The notes under the pieces are model-generated. The model ran no database searches and had not been told where the DNA came from. It saw only the letters and a list, made by a program, of their open reading frames with translations. Of a stretch of DNA of 64,000 bases, positions 15,148-23,722 are shown in pieces (the stretch's first letter is position 1; each line of letters opens with the position of its first letter). A program made the position numbers and the translations under genes. Source of the stretch: Pseudomonadota bacterium (GTDB lineage: Bacteria; Pseudomonadota; Alphaproteobacteria; Rhizobiales; Rhizobiaceae); NCBI GenBank assembly GCA_023451735.1, contig JAEXYH010000037.1:1-64000 (forward strand), given 5' to 3'.

Positions 15148-18100
15148 ATGGCAGCGAGGCAGCGGATCATTCCGGTCCGGCGGGAATATAACCGCTGGGT
15201 CGCCAATCAGACATTGGAAGATTACGCCCTTCGCTTCACCGCCAAGAGTGCCCGCCGGTTTTCGTCCAGCCGCATCTCTCACACCGCGATCGGCGCGATC
15301 TCCTTTCTGGCACTGGAAGCCATCGGTGGCGCGATCACGCTTTCCTATGGCACCACCAACGCCTTTTTCGCGATCATGGCGGCGGCTGTCGTGATGCTGG
15401 TGGTCGGATTGCCGATCAGTCGTTACGCAATTCGCCACGGCGTTGATATCGACCTGCTCACCCGCGGCGCATCCTTCGGTTATATCGGCTCGACGATCAC
15501 CTCGCTGATCTATGCGAGCTTCACCTTCATGCTGTTTGCCATCGAAGCGTCGATCATGACGGGAGCGCTGCAGCTCGCCTTCGGCATTCCGCTATGGATC
15601 GGCTACATCATCAGCGCCGTTGTGGTCATCCCGCTCGTCATCTACGGCGTGCAGCTGATCTCCCGCTTCCAGCTTATGACCCAGCCCTTCTGGATCGTTC
15701 TGAACATCCTGCCCTTCATCTTCATCGCCTTTCTGGATTGGGAGAAATTCGACCTCTGGCGGGCCTTTGCCGGGATTGGACATTCGAATGGCGAGATCGG
15801 CGGCACCGCACCCTTCGATCTCATCGAATTCGGAGCAGCCTCCGCCGTCATCCTGGCGCTGATGCCGCAGATCGGCGAACAGGTCGACTTCCTGCGCTTC
15901 CTTCCCCCCGAAGGCATGCGGAAGTGGCGCCACAAGCTCGCCGTTTTCCTCGCCGGCCCGGGCTGGGTGGTGGTCGGCGTGCCGAAGCTGCTCGCTGGCT
16001 CCTTCCTTGCCGTCTTGACGCTGTCGACAGCTGTCCCCGCAAGCGAGGCCGCTGATCCCGCCCATATGTATCTGGCAGCTTTCGGCTACATGATCCCCAA
16101 CGAGACGGCGGCGCTGCTCTTGATGGCAGCCTTTGTGGTCGTCTCTCAGTTGAAGATCAACGTGATGAACGCCTACGCCGGGTCGCTCGCATGGTCGAAC
16201 TTCTTTTCGCGACTGACCCACAGCCATCCGGGGCGCGTCGTCTGGCTGGTCTTCAACGTCGCGATCGCGCTTTTATTGATGGAACTCGGCATCTACCGGC
16301 TGCTGGAGGAAACACTCGGCATTTTCTCGATCGTTGCGATGAGCTGGCTCTGCACGATCTCCGCTGATCTTTTCATCAACAAGAAGCTTGGCCTGTCGCC
16401 TCCCGGCATCGAGTTCAAGCGCGCCCATCTTTATGACATCAACCCGGTCGGCCTCGGCGCCATGTTCGGCGCGACAACGATCGCACTGGCAGCACATTTC
16501 GGGCTCTTCGGCCAGTTGACGGCATCGCTCGCGACCTATCTGACCCTGACGGCTTTCCTGATCTCGCCGGCCATCGCCTTTGCCACCCGCGGCAAATATT
16601 ATCTGGCCCGCAAACCTCGCCAGAGCTGGAAGACGCTTGGATCGATCACTTGCTCCGTCTGCGAGCATCCTTTCGAACACGAGGACATGGCCTGGTGCCC
16701 TGCCTATGCCGCGCCGATCTGCTCTCTCTGCTGCTCGCTCGACAGCCGCTGCCACGACATGTGCAAACCGCATGCGCGTCTCAATACGCAGGTGGGAACG
16801 GTGGCACGCACCTTCCTATCCGAACATATCATCGCCAAGCTGACGACAAGGCTGGGGCGGTATGCGACAACCGCCATCGTTTCCATCTCGCTGATCGGCT
16901 CTATCCTCGCCATGGTCGCCTATCAGGCGGGTGAAGCGGCACCCGCCAATGCGGAAATCATTTACGGCACGATTTCCATCGTGTTTTTCGTCTTCGCCAT
17001 CATCGCCGGCATCGTGTCGTGGTTCTACGTGCTGGCGCATGACAGTCGCGTTGTGGCGGAAGAGGAATCCTCGCGCCAGAACACGCTGCTCCTGAAGGAA
17101 ATCTCCGCCCACAAGAAAACAGACGCAGCGCTTCAGGACGCCAAGGAAACAGCAGAAGCCGCCAACCGCGCCAAGAGCCGTTATGTCGTCGGCCTTTCCC
17201 ATGAACTGCGCACGCCGCTCAATGCCGTGCTCGGTTATGCCCAGATCCTCGAGCGTGACGAGACGATCCCCGCCCCGCGGCAGTCGGCGATCAAGGTCAT
17301 CAAGCGCTCGGCGGATCACCTCTCGGGCCTGATCGACGGACTTCTCGACATATCCAAGATCGAGGCAGGCCGGCTGCAGGTCTATTCCAACGAGATCAAC
17401 ATCCAGGACTTTCTCGACCAGATCGTCGAGATGTTTTCGCTGCAGGCGCAGGCCAAGGGGCTGGAATTCGAACATATCCGCGCGCCGTCCCTGCCTCATT
17501 ATGTTCGGACAGACGAAAAGCGGCTGCGTCAGATCCTCGTCAATCTCCTCTCCAACGCGATAAAATTTACCGATGAAGGCAAGGTACGTTTCGAGATCGC
17601 CTATCGCAGTCAGGTTGCGACCTTCACCATTTCGGATACCGGGCGCGGCATTGCTGAAAAGGATCTCGGCCGGATCTACGAACCCTTCCAGCGCGGCGAG
17701 GCCGACAGCGTGCGGCCGATGCCCGGCCTTGGTCTCGGGCTGACCATCACCCAGCTTCTCACCAACACGCTGGGCGGCGAGATCTCGGTCAAAAGCGCCA
17801 AGGACGAAGGCTCTGCCTTCCGGGTGCGGCTGATGCTGTCGGCTGTCGAAAGACCGAACACGACACCCGCCGCCGAGCGCAAGATCGTCTCCTATAGCGG
17901 TCCGCGCCGCACCGTCGTCGTCGTCGACGACAACCAGGACCATCGCGACCTGATGCGCGAAGTGCTTGCGCCGATGGATTTCGTCGTCTTGACCGCAGCC
18001 GGCGGCCCGGAATGCCTGACGCTAATCGAAGGGGTGAAGCCGGACATTTTTCTGATCGACATTTCCATGCCCGGCATGAGCGGCTGGCAGCTCGTCAACC

Positions 18101-18531
18101 GCCTGCGCGAGGAAAACCAGACGGCACCGATCATCATGCTCTCGGCCAATATCGGCGATGGCACGACGGCTGATGCTGCGGGCGAAGGCCACGACGACAC
18201 CCTGTCCAAGCCCGTCAATCTGCGCCGGCTCGCCGACAAGCTCGCCTCGCATCTCGCCCTTGCCTGGGTCTATGAAGGCGAACAACCGCCCTCGCCCGTT
18301 GCCGCGGCGAAAAAGCAGGTCAGAAGTCCGGGGACGAGCCACCTGCAGGACTTGCTACGTCTTGGCGAGATTGGTTACGTGCGGGGGATAGAAGCCAAGC
18401 TTGCCGATCTTGCCGCAGACGAGACGAACCGCCCCTTTGCGGATGAGCTGGGTCTTTATATCAAGGCCTTCGACATGGCCGGCTATATGAAATTCCTGGA
18501 ACGCCTGGACAAGGAGACAAGCGATGGCTGA
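15148..18531 (+). CDS. NCS1 permease-like sensor / hybrid histidine kinase / receiver fusion
   Basis: 1127 residues. Residues about 30-490 form a membrane region of roughly 12 helices resembling NCS1 cytosine/purine/allantoin permeases. Residues 502-539 hold eight cysteines (CSVC, WCP, CSLCC, CHDMC), a likely metal site. Two more helices lie at about 571-632. A HisKA domain follows with phospho-acceptor H685 (GLSHELRTPLNAVLGYAQ), then a HATPase with N, G1 and G2 boxes (LLSNAIKF, DTGRGIA, GLGLGLT). The receiver domain has D971 (FLIDISMPGMSGW), and a 60-residue helical tail ends the protein. This looks like a transporter-turned-receptor that controls the next gene, a LuxR-type regulator overlapping by eight bases. 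The ligand is unknown; nucleobase, hydantoin, allantoin or related nitrogen compounds are guesses from the NCS1 family. Confidence 0.85.
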   Translation: MAARQRIIPVRREYNRWVANQTLEDYALRFTAKSARRFSSSRISHTAIGAISFLALEAIGGAITLSYGTTNAFFAIMAAAVVMLVVGLPISRYAIRHGVDIDLLTRGASFGYIGSTITSLIYASFTFMLFAIEASIMTGALQLAFGIPLWIGYIISAVVVIPLVIYGVQLISRFQLMTQPFWIVLNILPFIFIAFLDWEKFDLWRAFAGIGHSNGEIGGTAPFDLIEFGAASAVILALMPQIGEQVDFLRFLPPEGMRKWRHKLAVFLAGPGWVVVGVPKLLAGSFLAVLTLSTAVPASEAADPAHMYLAAFGYMIPNETAALLLMAAFVVVSQLKINVMNAYAGSLAWSNFFSRLTHSHPGRVVWLVFNVAIALLLMELGIYRLLEETLGIFSIVAMSWLCTISADLFINKKLGLSPPGIEFKRAHLYDINPVGLGAMFGATTIALAAHFGLFGQLTASLATYLTLTAFLISPAIAFATRGKYYLARKPRQSWKTLGSITCSVCEHPFEHEDMAWCPAYAAPICSLCCSLDSRCHDMCKPHARLNTQVGTVARTFLSEHIIAKLTTRLGRYATTAIVSISLIGSILAMVAYQAGEAAPANAEIIYGTISIVFFVFAIIAGIVSWFYVLAHDSRVVAEEESSRQNTLLLKEISAHKKTDAALQDAKETAEAANRAKSRYVVGLSHELRTPLNAVLGYAQILERDETIPAPRQSAIKVIKRSADHLSGLIDGLLDISKIEAGRLQVYSNEINIQDFLDQIVEMFSLQAQAKGLEFEHIRAPSLPHYVRTDEKRLRQILVNLLSNAIKFTDEGKVRFEIAYRSQVATFTISDTGRGIAEKDLGRIYEPFQRGEADSVRPMPGLGLGLTITQLLTNTLGGEISVKSAKDEGSAFRVRLMLSAVERPNTTPAAERKIVSYSGPRRTVVVVDDNQDHRDLMREVLAPMDFVVLTAAGGPECLTLIEGVKPDIFLIDISMPGMSGWQLVNRLREENQTAPIIMLSANIGDGTTADAAGEGHDDTLSKPVNLRRLADKLASHLALAWVYEGEQPPSPVAAAKKQVRSPGTSHLQDLLRLGEIGYVRGIEAKLADLAADETNRPFADELGLYIKAFDMAGYMKFLERLDKETSDG

Positions 18532-19450
18532 CACCGCAACGCCTCGCGATATCGTTCTCCTCGTCGACGACAGCCCGGACGCGCTGGGTTTCTTGACCGA
18601 GGCGCTGGAGCAGTCCGGCTTCTCCGTCCTCATCGCAACGTCGGGACAATCCGCGCTCAACATCGTCGACAGGATCACACCCGATCTCATTCTTCTCGAT
18701 GCCGTCATGCCCAGCATGGATGGGTTCGAAACCTGCCGGCGGCTGAAGACCAATGCGGGTGTCGCGCAGGTGCCGGTAATCTTCATGACCGGCCTGACCG
18801 AAACGGAACATGTCGTCCATGCTCTGGGGGCCGGCGGCGTCGACTACCTCACCAAGCCGATCAACATCGATGAACTGCGTGCCCGCATCCGGGTTCATCT
18901 GACCAATGCTCGGTCGGCTCAGAGCGCCCGCGTGGCACTGGATGCTGCCGGTCGTCATCTTCTTGCAGTCCGGGCGAACGGCAGCATTCAGTGGTCGACG
19001 CCACAGGCGACCCGGTTGATCAATGCGGCAACCAATCGAGACGACGGACTGGAGCTTGTTGCCCGGCGCATCGCGGCATGGATGGCGGACCGCGATCGCC
19101 CCGGCTTTTCACGCGACGCTGCCTTTTCGTTGGAAGACGGCGAAGAAAAAGGGCTCCAGCTTTCCTACCTCGGGGGCCTGAGCGCCGACGAGTTCCTGTT
19201 CCGGCTGACGGCAAACAACCGCCGCCCCGACGTGGAAGTGCTGCGCCAGCACTTTCCGCTGACAGCAAGGGAATCCGACGTGCTGCTCTGGATCGCCAAA
19301 GGCAAATCCAACCGCGACATCGGCGAAATTCTCGGTCTGTCCGCACGCACGGTCAACAAGCATCTGGAACAGATTTATGTCAAACTCGGTGTCGAGAACC
19401 GCGCCTCAGCAGCGGTGAGAGCCGCACATGTGCTGCACGAGGAATCCTGA
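18524..19450 (+). CDS. Response regulator, receiver plus LuxR helix-turn-helix
   Basis: 308 residues. The receiver domain (10-125) has acidic pocket D15-D16, phospho-acceptor D59 (LILLDAVMPSMDG), threonine in FMTGLTE and K in YLTKPIN. A middle section (about 130-230) has no motif I recognise. The C-terminal LuxR/FixJ helix-turn-helix (240-305) reads LTARESDVLLWIAKGKSNRD and RTVNKHLEQIYVKLGVENR. It follows the receptor kinase with an eight-base overlap and GGAG before the ATG, so it is the probable output partner. Target genes are not known. Confidence 0.92.
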   Translation: MADTATPRDIVLLVDDSPDALGFLTEALEQSGFSVLIATSGQSALNIVDRITPDLILLDAVMPSMDGFETCRRLKTNAGVAQVPVIFMTGLTETEHVVHALGAGGVDYLTKPINIDELRARIRVHLTNARSAQSARVALDAAGRHLLAVRANGSIQWSTPQATRLINAATNRDDGLELVARRIAAWMADRDRPGFSRDAAFSLEDGEEKGLQLSYLGGLSADEFLFRLTANNRRPDVEVLRQHFPLTARESDVLLWIAKGKSNRDIGEILGLSARTVNKHLEQIYVKLGVENRASAAVRAAHVLHEES

Positions 19451-19618
19451 AAGTGCTTGGCAGAATACGGTTTTATGCCTCAGCGCGAGTCGTGAAAAAA
19501 ATGTGCGCCCAAGTTACATTCGCCAATTAGAATATGCTCATATCAAAGTACAATCAGGCATTCGTTGTTGCGCCGCAACGAAAAGGGTAGAGAATCGCTA
19601 CATCAACAAGGCCGCCCG

Positions 19619-19822
19619 ATGACCTCTGACACGAACAACGCTTCCCTCGCCTCCCTCCTCAGCCTCGTCAAGTCGTTGAAACGAGACGGTGCAAGCCAGT
19701 CCATGTCGGCTTCCGAGAGAGAAGCAAGGATCTCGAACGTCATGGAGAAGCTGGCAGTCTTCCAGCCGCTTCCCATTCATGTTCAGGCGGCACCGATCAC
19801 CTTGAGCGCTGAAGAGAGATAA
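19619..19822 (+). CDS. Small hypothetical protein
   Basis: 67 residues from ATG at 19619; polar, serine-rich, predicted helical, with no family I recognise. The ribosome site is weak. Its 3' end overlaps by 40 bases the end of the convergent PAS gene. The upstream gap holds a stem (cgttg/caacg, about 19562-19579) and one GANTC site. It could be an artefact of open frame in GC-rich DNA. Confidence 0.35.
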   Translation: MTSDTNNASLASLLSLVKSLKRDGASQSMSASEREARISNVMEKLAVFQPLPIHVQAAPITLSAEER

Positions 19823-20283
19823 CGCGCCGCAAGCTCATTTCCGCGTTTCTGGGCCAGTTCAAGCGCCGATTTGCAATAACCGGCAAGCGGATCAGCAATG
19901 GCAGACGCGAGACTGTTCGAAATCTCGATAATCGTGCCGTTGTAGATAAACGGAATTCCCGCGTCGTCCTTGAGACAACGCCCGACCGAAAACACGTCGA
20001 TCGGCCCGCGTTTGCCGTGATCGATGCGGTAGCGTTCCTGATAAACCAGCCCGCTGGTGATCGCGCGATGGATGGATGCCGCGACCCGCGCCCTGTCATC
20101 GACGGAAATCCGCTCCATCAGTGATAGAATAGGCAGGCCGGCCGCCATGGCATTGGCCTCGATGTCAAAGAGTTCTGCCAGGGCAACATCGCCGTAAAAC
20201 CGGTCTTGAGACAGATCCCAGCTAAAAAAAGCCATTCCACAAGATAAAAATGCGGCACTAAGCTCGGTATTCAGCGACAGCAT
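19783..20283 (-). CDS. PAS-domain-only protein
   Basis: 166 residues. A single PAS_3-like fold is seen: FFSWDLSQDRFYGDVALAEL, a YQERYRI strand pair, DVFSVGRCLKDDAGIPFIYN and a GTIIEISN final strand. A short helical tail (SALELAQKRGNELAARYLSS) follows. There is no kinase, GGDEF or DNA-binding part, so it may act as a soluble sensor or partner protein. The ATG at 20283 has AAGGA upstream. Confidence 0.7.
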   Translation of the reverse strand: MLSLNTELSAAFLSCGMAFFSWDLSQDRFYGDVALAELFDIEANAMAAGLPILSLMERISVDDRARVAASIHRAITSGLVYQERYRIDHGKRGPIDVFSVGRCLKDDAGIPFIYNGTIIEISNSLASAIADPLAGYCKSALELAQKRGNELAARYLSSALKVIGAA

Positions 20284-20419
20284 GCGAATCCTTTTTCGAG
20301 ATGTTCCAGCCTTCTTATTTTAGAACATTCTAACTCCGTAAATTACAGTTTCTGATGGGTAAACAATTGGCTTTCAGCTCCTGCCGGGAACACCATGGCT
20401 GTGACCGATCCCTGAAACG

Positions 20420-20449
20420 GGAAAAGCCCGGCTTGCACCGGGCTTTTCC
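20420..20449 (-). terminator. Terminator after the liv binding-protein gene
   Basis: A perfect 12-base stem (ggaaaagcccgg with ccgggcttttcc) and six-base loop lies 25 bases beyond the stop of the binding-protein gene. The run of Ts is within the stem arm. It is nearly symmetrical and might work in both directions. Confidence 0.75.
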
Positions 20450-20473
20450 TTTGATTGCAGATATCGCGAGCGC

Positions 20474-21598
20474 TTAGCTGCCCTGCTGGAAGTAGCTGTA
20501 CTTGCCGTCCGGACCCTTCTTCCATTCGTACATGACGTAGCCCGGAAGCTTGGGGTCGCCCTTTTCGTCGAAGGCGATTTCGCCGAGAACGGTCTTGAAC
20601 GGACCCTTTTCGTGCAGAGCCTTGGCGACAGCTTCGGCGTCTTCGGCACTTCCTGCAGCCTTGATGCCTTCAGCGATCAGCTGAACGGCGGCGTAGGAAT
20701 AGAGCGTGTAGGCTTCCGGGTTGAAGCCGGCGGCCTTGAACTTCTCTACCAGCGCCTTGTTTTCCGGGATCAGCGTTGGGTCGGGACCGAAGGTGTTGAG
20801 CGTGCCTTCGACGGCATCGCCGGCAATCGAGGCAAGTTCGTTGGAGACGATGCCGTCACCAGACACGAGCGTTGCCTTGAGGCCCTGGTCCTTTGCCTGA
20901 CGGATGATCAGGCCGGCTTCGGTGTGCAGACCACCCCAGTAAATGATCGAAACGCCGGCTTCTTTCATCTTGGCGATGAGGGCGGAGAAATCCTTGTCGC
21001 CGGTGTTGACGCCTTCGCGAACGACTTCCTTTTTGCCGGCAGCGTTATAGGCCTTCTTGGTTTCTTCAGCGAGACCCTGGCCGTAAGGCGTCTTGTCGTC
21101 GATGATGGCGATCTTGGCGTCAGCGAACTTTTCGGAAAGATACTTGCCGGCGACGCCGCCCTGTTGGTCGTCACGGCCGCAGGTGCGGAACGTGTTCCAC
21201 AGGCCGCGCTCGGTGAAGACCGGGTTGGTCGCAGCAGGCGTGATTTCGAGAATGCCGTTTTCGGCATAGACCTCGGACGCCGGGATCGAGACGCCGGAGT
21301 TGAAATGACCGACCACATACTTGACGCCATCGGCAACGAACTTGTTGGCGACCGAAACGCCCTGCTTGGCGTCGGAGACGTCATCGCCGAGCGCGATCGT
21401 CAGCTTTTCACCGTTGATGCCACCGGCAGCATTGATGTCGGCAATCGCCTGCTCGGCACCCTTCTGCAGCTGCGCACCGAAAGCTGCGTTCGGGCCTGTC
21501 AGCGGACCACCGACGGCGATCACGACGTCAGCCCATGCGTTGCCGCTGAAGGCAACCATGGCCGACAGCGCGACGGCGGAAAGAAGAGACTTCTTCAT
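20474..21598 (-). CDS. Branched-chain amino acid ABC transporter substrate-binding protein (LivJ/BraC-type)
   Basis: 374 residues. The signal peptide ends at GNAWAD, followed by a type I periplasmic binding fold: VVIAVGGPLTGPNAAFG, DDVSDAKQGVSVANKF, VVGHFNSGVSIPASEVY and a pair of cysteine/arginine landmarks TFRTCGRDDQQG. Such proteins bind Leu, Ile, Val and sometimes other amino acids. It lies last in the liv cluster behind livF and a DUF6867 gene with a 142-base gap, so it may have its own promoter or be made in excess from a processed message. Confidence 0.92.
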   Translation of the reverse strand: MKKSLLSAVALSAMVAFSGNAWADVVIAVGGPLTGPNAAFGAQLQKGAEQAIADINAAGGINGEKLTIALGDDVSDAKQGVSVANKFVADGVKYVVGHFNSGVSIPASEVYAENGILEITPAATNPVFTERGLWNTFRTCGRDDQQGGVAGKYLSEKFADAKIAIIDDKTPYGQGLAEETKKAYNAAGKKEVVREGVNTGDKDFSALIAKMKEAGVSIIYWGGLHTEAGLIIRQAKDQGLKATLVSGDGIVSNELASIAGDAVEGTLNTFGPDPTLIPENKALVEKFKAAGFNPEAYTLYSYAAVQLIAEGIKAAGSAEDAEAVAKALHEKGPFKTVLGEIAFDEKGDPKLPGYVMYEWKKGPDGKYSYFQQGS

Positions 21599-21740
21599 AG
21601 AATAACTCCCAGTTATTATAAGGTGAGTGTCTTTTTGGGGTCCAGCGCAATACCCACCATAACTGCGCCGGAAGCTGTTCCACCTTTTGGTGTATTCTTA
21701 TATTTGCCCAAGCCGATCTGAATTCAGAAAAGACCGGCTG

Positions 21741-22094
21741 TCAATCTTTCTTCCTCCAGGAAAATGCGGAGGTCGGCTCGTAGAGCCAGTAGTAGTTCTG
21801 GACCATCTGCCGGGTGCGCCGGATGCGGAAACCCGCAAGCGCAAAGCCGAACAGGAGGATGAGGTCCAGAATGAAGTAGAAGGCGTTGATGAACGGCCCC
21901 TGGAACAGCGCATAATGCAGGAACTGCATCGCGACCGCGAGCAGCACAGTATAGATCACGACTTCGCGATAGCCGTCCCAGCCCTCTGCCGCGGCCTTGC
22001 CGGAACGCCATGCGGTCCAGAAACCGAGCAGCAGAACGATGCCACGCAGGAAATAACGAACAACGGTATCCGTTTCGAAAAACAGCCCCTGCAT
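21741..22094 (-). CDS. DUF6867 membrane protein of the liv operon
   Basis: 117 residues with about three hydrophobic segments (residues 12-27, 46-63, 68-88) and a basic, aromatic C-terminus (NYYWLYEPTSAFSWRKKD). It matches the DUF6867 type that I associate with alphaproteobacterial liv operons. Function unknown; a part in assembly or stability of the LIV transporter is inferred only from place. It begins 39 bases after livF stops. Confidence 0.75.
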   Translation of the reverse strand: MQGLFFETDTVVRYFLRGIVLLLGFWTAWRSGKAAAEGWDGYREVVIYTVLLAVAMQFLHYALFQGPFINAFYFILDLILLFGFALAGFRIRRTRQMVQNYYWLYEPTSAFSWRKKD

Positions 22095-22133
22095 CTCAGT
22101 AACCCCCGTTGGCCGTGATGGTGGTGATCGCGC

Positions 22134-22862
22134 TCAATGCCGGCCCCCTTCGAGATAGGCGGCACGGACTTCCGGATTGGCCAGAAGTTCCTTGCCGGAA
22201 CCGCTCATCGTCACTTTACCGTTGACCATGACATAGGCGCGGTCCGACAGTTTCAGTGCAGCGAATGCGTTCTGCTCGACGAGGAAGACGGTCAGCCCCT
22301 CTTCCTTGTTGAGCTTCTTGATCGCCTCGAAAATACCCTTGACGATCAGCGGTGCCAGACCGAGCGACGGCTCGTCGAGGAGAAGCAGTTTCGGACGCGA
22401 CATCAGCGCACGGCCGATCGACAGCATCTGCTGTTCGCCACCCGAAAGCGTGCCGCCGCGCTGGCTCTGGCGCTCTTTCAGACGCGGAAACATAACAAAC
22501 ACCTTCTCGACGTCTTCCTTGAAATATTTCAGGTTGTCGAGATTGGCGCCCATCTGCAGGTTTTCCAGCACAGTCATGCGCGGGAAAATACGGCGGCCTT
22601 CCGGTGACTGGGCGATGCGCTTGCGGGCGATCAGATGCGTCGGCAGCTTGGTGATGTCCTCGCCGTCGAAGATGACCTGGCCGTTCTTGGCCTGCGGCGA
22701 ACCGCAGATGGTCATCATCAGGGTCGATTTTCCGGCGCCGTTGGCGCCGATCAGGCTGACGATCTCGCCCTTTTGGACCTCGACATCAACGCCGGAAAGC
22801 GCGCGGATATTGCCATAATAGGTTTCGACGCCCTGGACTTTCAGAAGGGTTTCACCGGCCAT
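22134..22862 (-). CDS. livF: Branched-chain amino acid ABC transporter ATPase LivF
   Basis: 242 residues. Walker A is GANGAGKST, the signature is LSGGEQQMLSIG and Walker B is LLLLDEPSLGLAP, all of the LivF type. It energises import together with LivG. Its ATG overlaps the livG stop (ATGA). Confidence 0.96.
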   Translation of the reverse strand: MAGETLLKVQGVETYYGNIRALSGVDVEVQKGEIVSLIGANGAGKSTLMMTICGSPQAKNGQVIFDGEDITKLPTHLIARKRIAQSPEGRRIFPRMTVLENLQMGANLDNLKYFKEDVEKVFVMFPRLKERQSQRGGTLSGGEQQMLSIGRALMSRPKLLLLDEPSLGLAPLIVKGIFEAIKKLNKEEGLTVFLVEQNAFAALKLSDRAYVMVNGKVTMSGSGKELLANPEVRAAYLEGGRH

Positions 22863-23722
22863 CAGACGGTCCCCTCATCGAGCTTTTCCTCGATTGCTTC
22901 AACTTCATCATCCTCGACGCCGAGATAGGCTGCGATCACCTTCGGGTCGTTCTTTACGTGATCAGGCGTGCCGTCGGAAATTTTCTGGCCATATTCCAGA
23001 ACGACGACGTGGTCGGAAATTTCCATGACGACAGACATGTCGTGCTCGATCAGGAGCAGAGACGTGCCTCCGTCGCGGATTGCGCGCAACAGCGTGTTGA
23101 GCGTCAGCGATTCCTTCGGGTTGAGGCCGGCGGCCGGTTCGTCCAGGCAGAGCAGTTCCGGTCCCGTGCACATGGCACGGGCGATTTCCAGACGGCGCTG
23201 CGCGCCATAGGAGAGGTCGCCAGCCGGATCATCGGCGCGATCGATGAGATCCGCCATTTCCAGCCAGTAGCGCGCCTTCTCGATCGCTTCCTTGGCCGCC
23301 GTCTTGTAGGCCGGCAGGCCGAGCAGACCGAGGATGGTGTAACCCGACGCCTTCATCAGCACGTTGTGCTGCGCAACGAGCAGGTTCTCCAGAACCGTCA
23401 GGCCGGAAAACAGCCGGATGTTCTGGAAGGTACGGGAGACACCCGCCACCTTGTTGATCTCGAAGTCGCGCAGACGTTCCAGCAGGAATTCCCGGCCATC
23501 CTCGCGTGACAGTGTGATCATGCCCATCGTCGGCTTGTAGAAGCCGGTGATGCAGTTGAACACCGTGGTCTTGCCCGCGCCGTTCGGGCCGATCAGTGCT
23601 GTGATCTCACCGCGCCTGGCTTCGAACGAGAAGTCGTTGATCGCCATGAGGCCACCGAACTTCATCGACAGGTGTTCGACCCTGAGGATTGCGTCTTTTG
23701 TCATTGTCGTACCCGTCGCCAT
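22862..23722 (-). CDS. livG: Branched-chain amino acid ABC transporter ATPase LivG
   Basis: 286 residues. Walker A is GPNGAGKTT, the signature is LSYGAQRRLEIARA, and Walker B is LLCLDEPAAGLNP with the LivG-specific insert at 95-140. The C-terminus is acidic (EDDEVEAIEEKLDEG). The ATG at 23722 overlaps the livM stop and has GGAAGG nine bases upstream; ATG at 23704 is the shorter alternative. Confidence 0.96.
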   Translation of the reverse strand: MATGTTMTKDAILRVEHLSMKFGGLMAINDFSFEARRGEITALIGPNGAGKTTVFNCITGFYKPTMGMITLSREDGREFLLERLRDFEINKVAGVSRTFQNIRLFSGLTVLENLLVAQHNVLMKASGYTILGLLGLPAYKTAAKEAIEKARYWLEMADLIDRADDPAGDLSYGAQRRLEIARAMCTGPELLCLDEPAAGLNPKESLTLNTLLRAIRDGGTSLLLIEHDMSVVMEISDHVVVLEYGQKISDGTPDHVKNDPKVIAAYLGVEDDEVEAIEEKLDEGTV

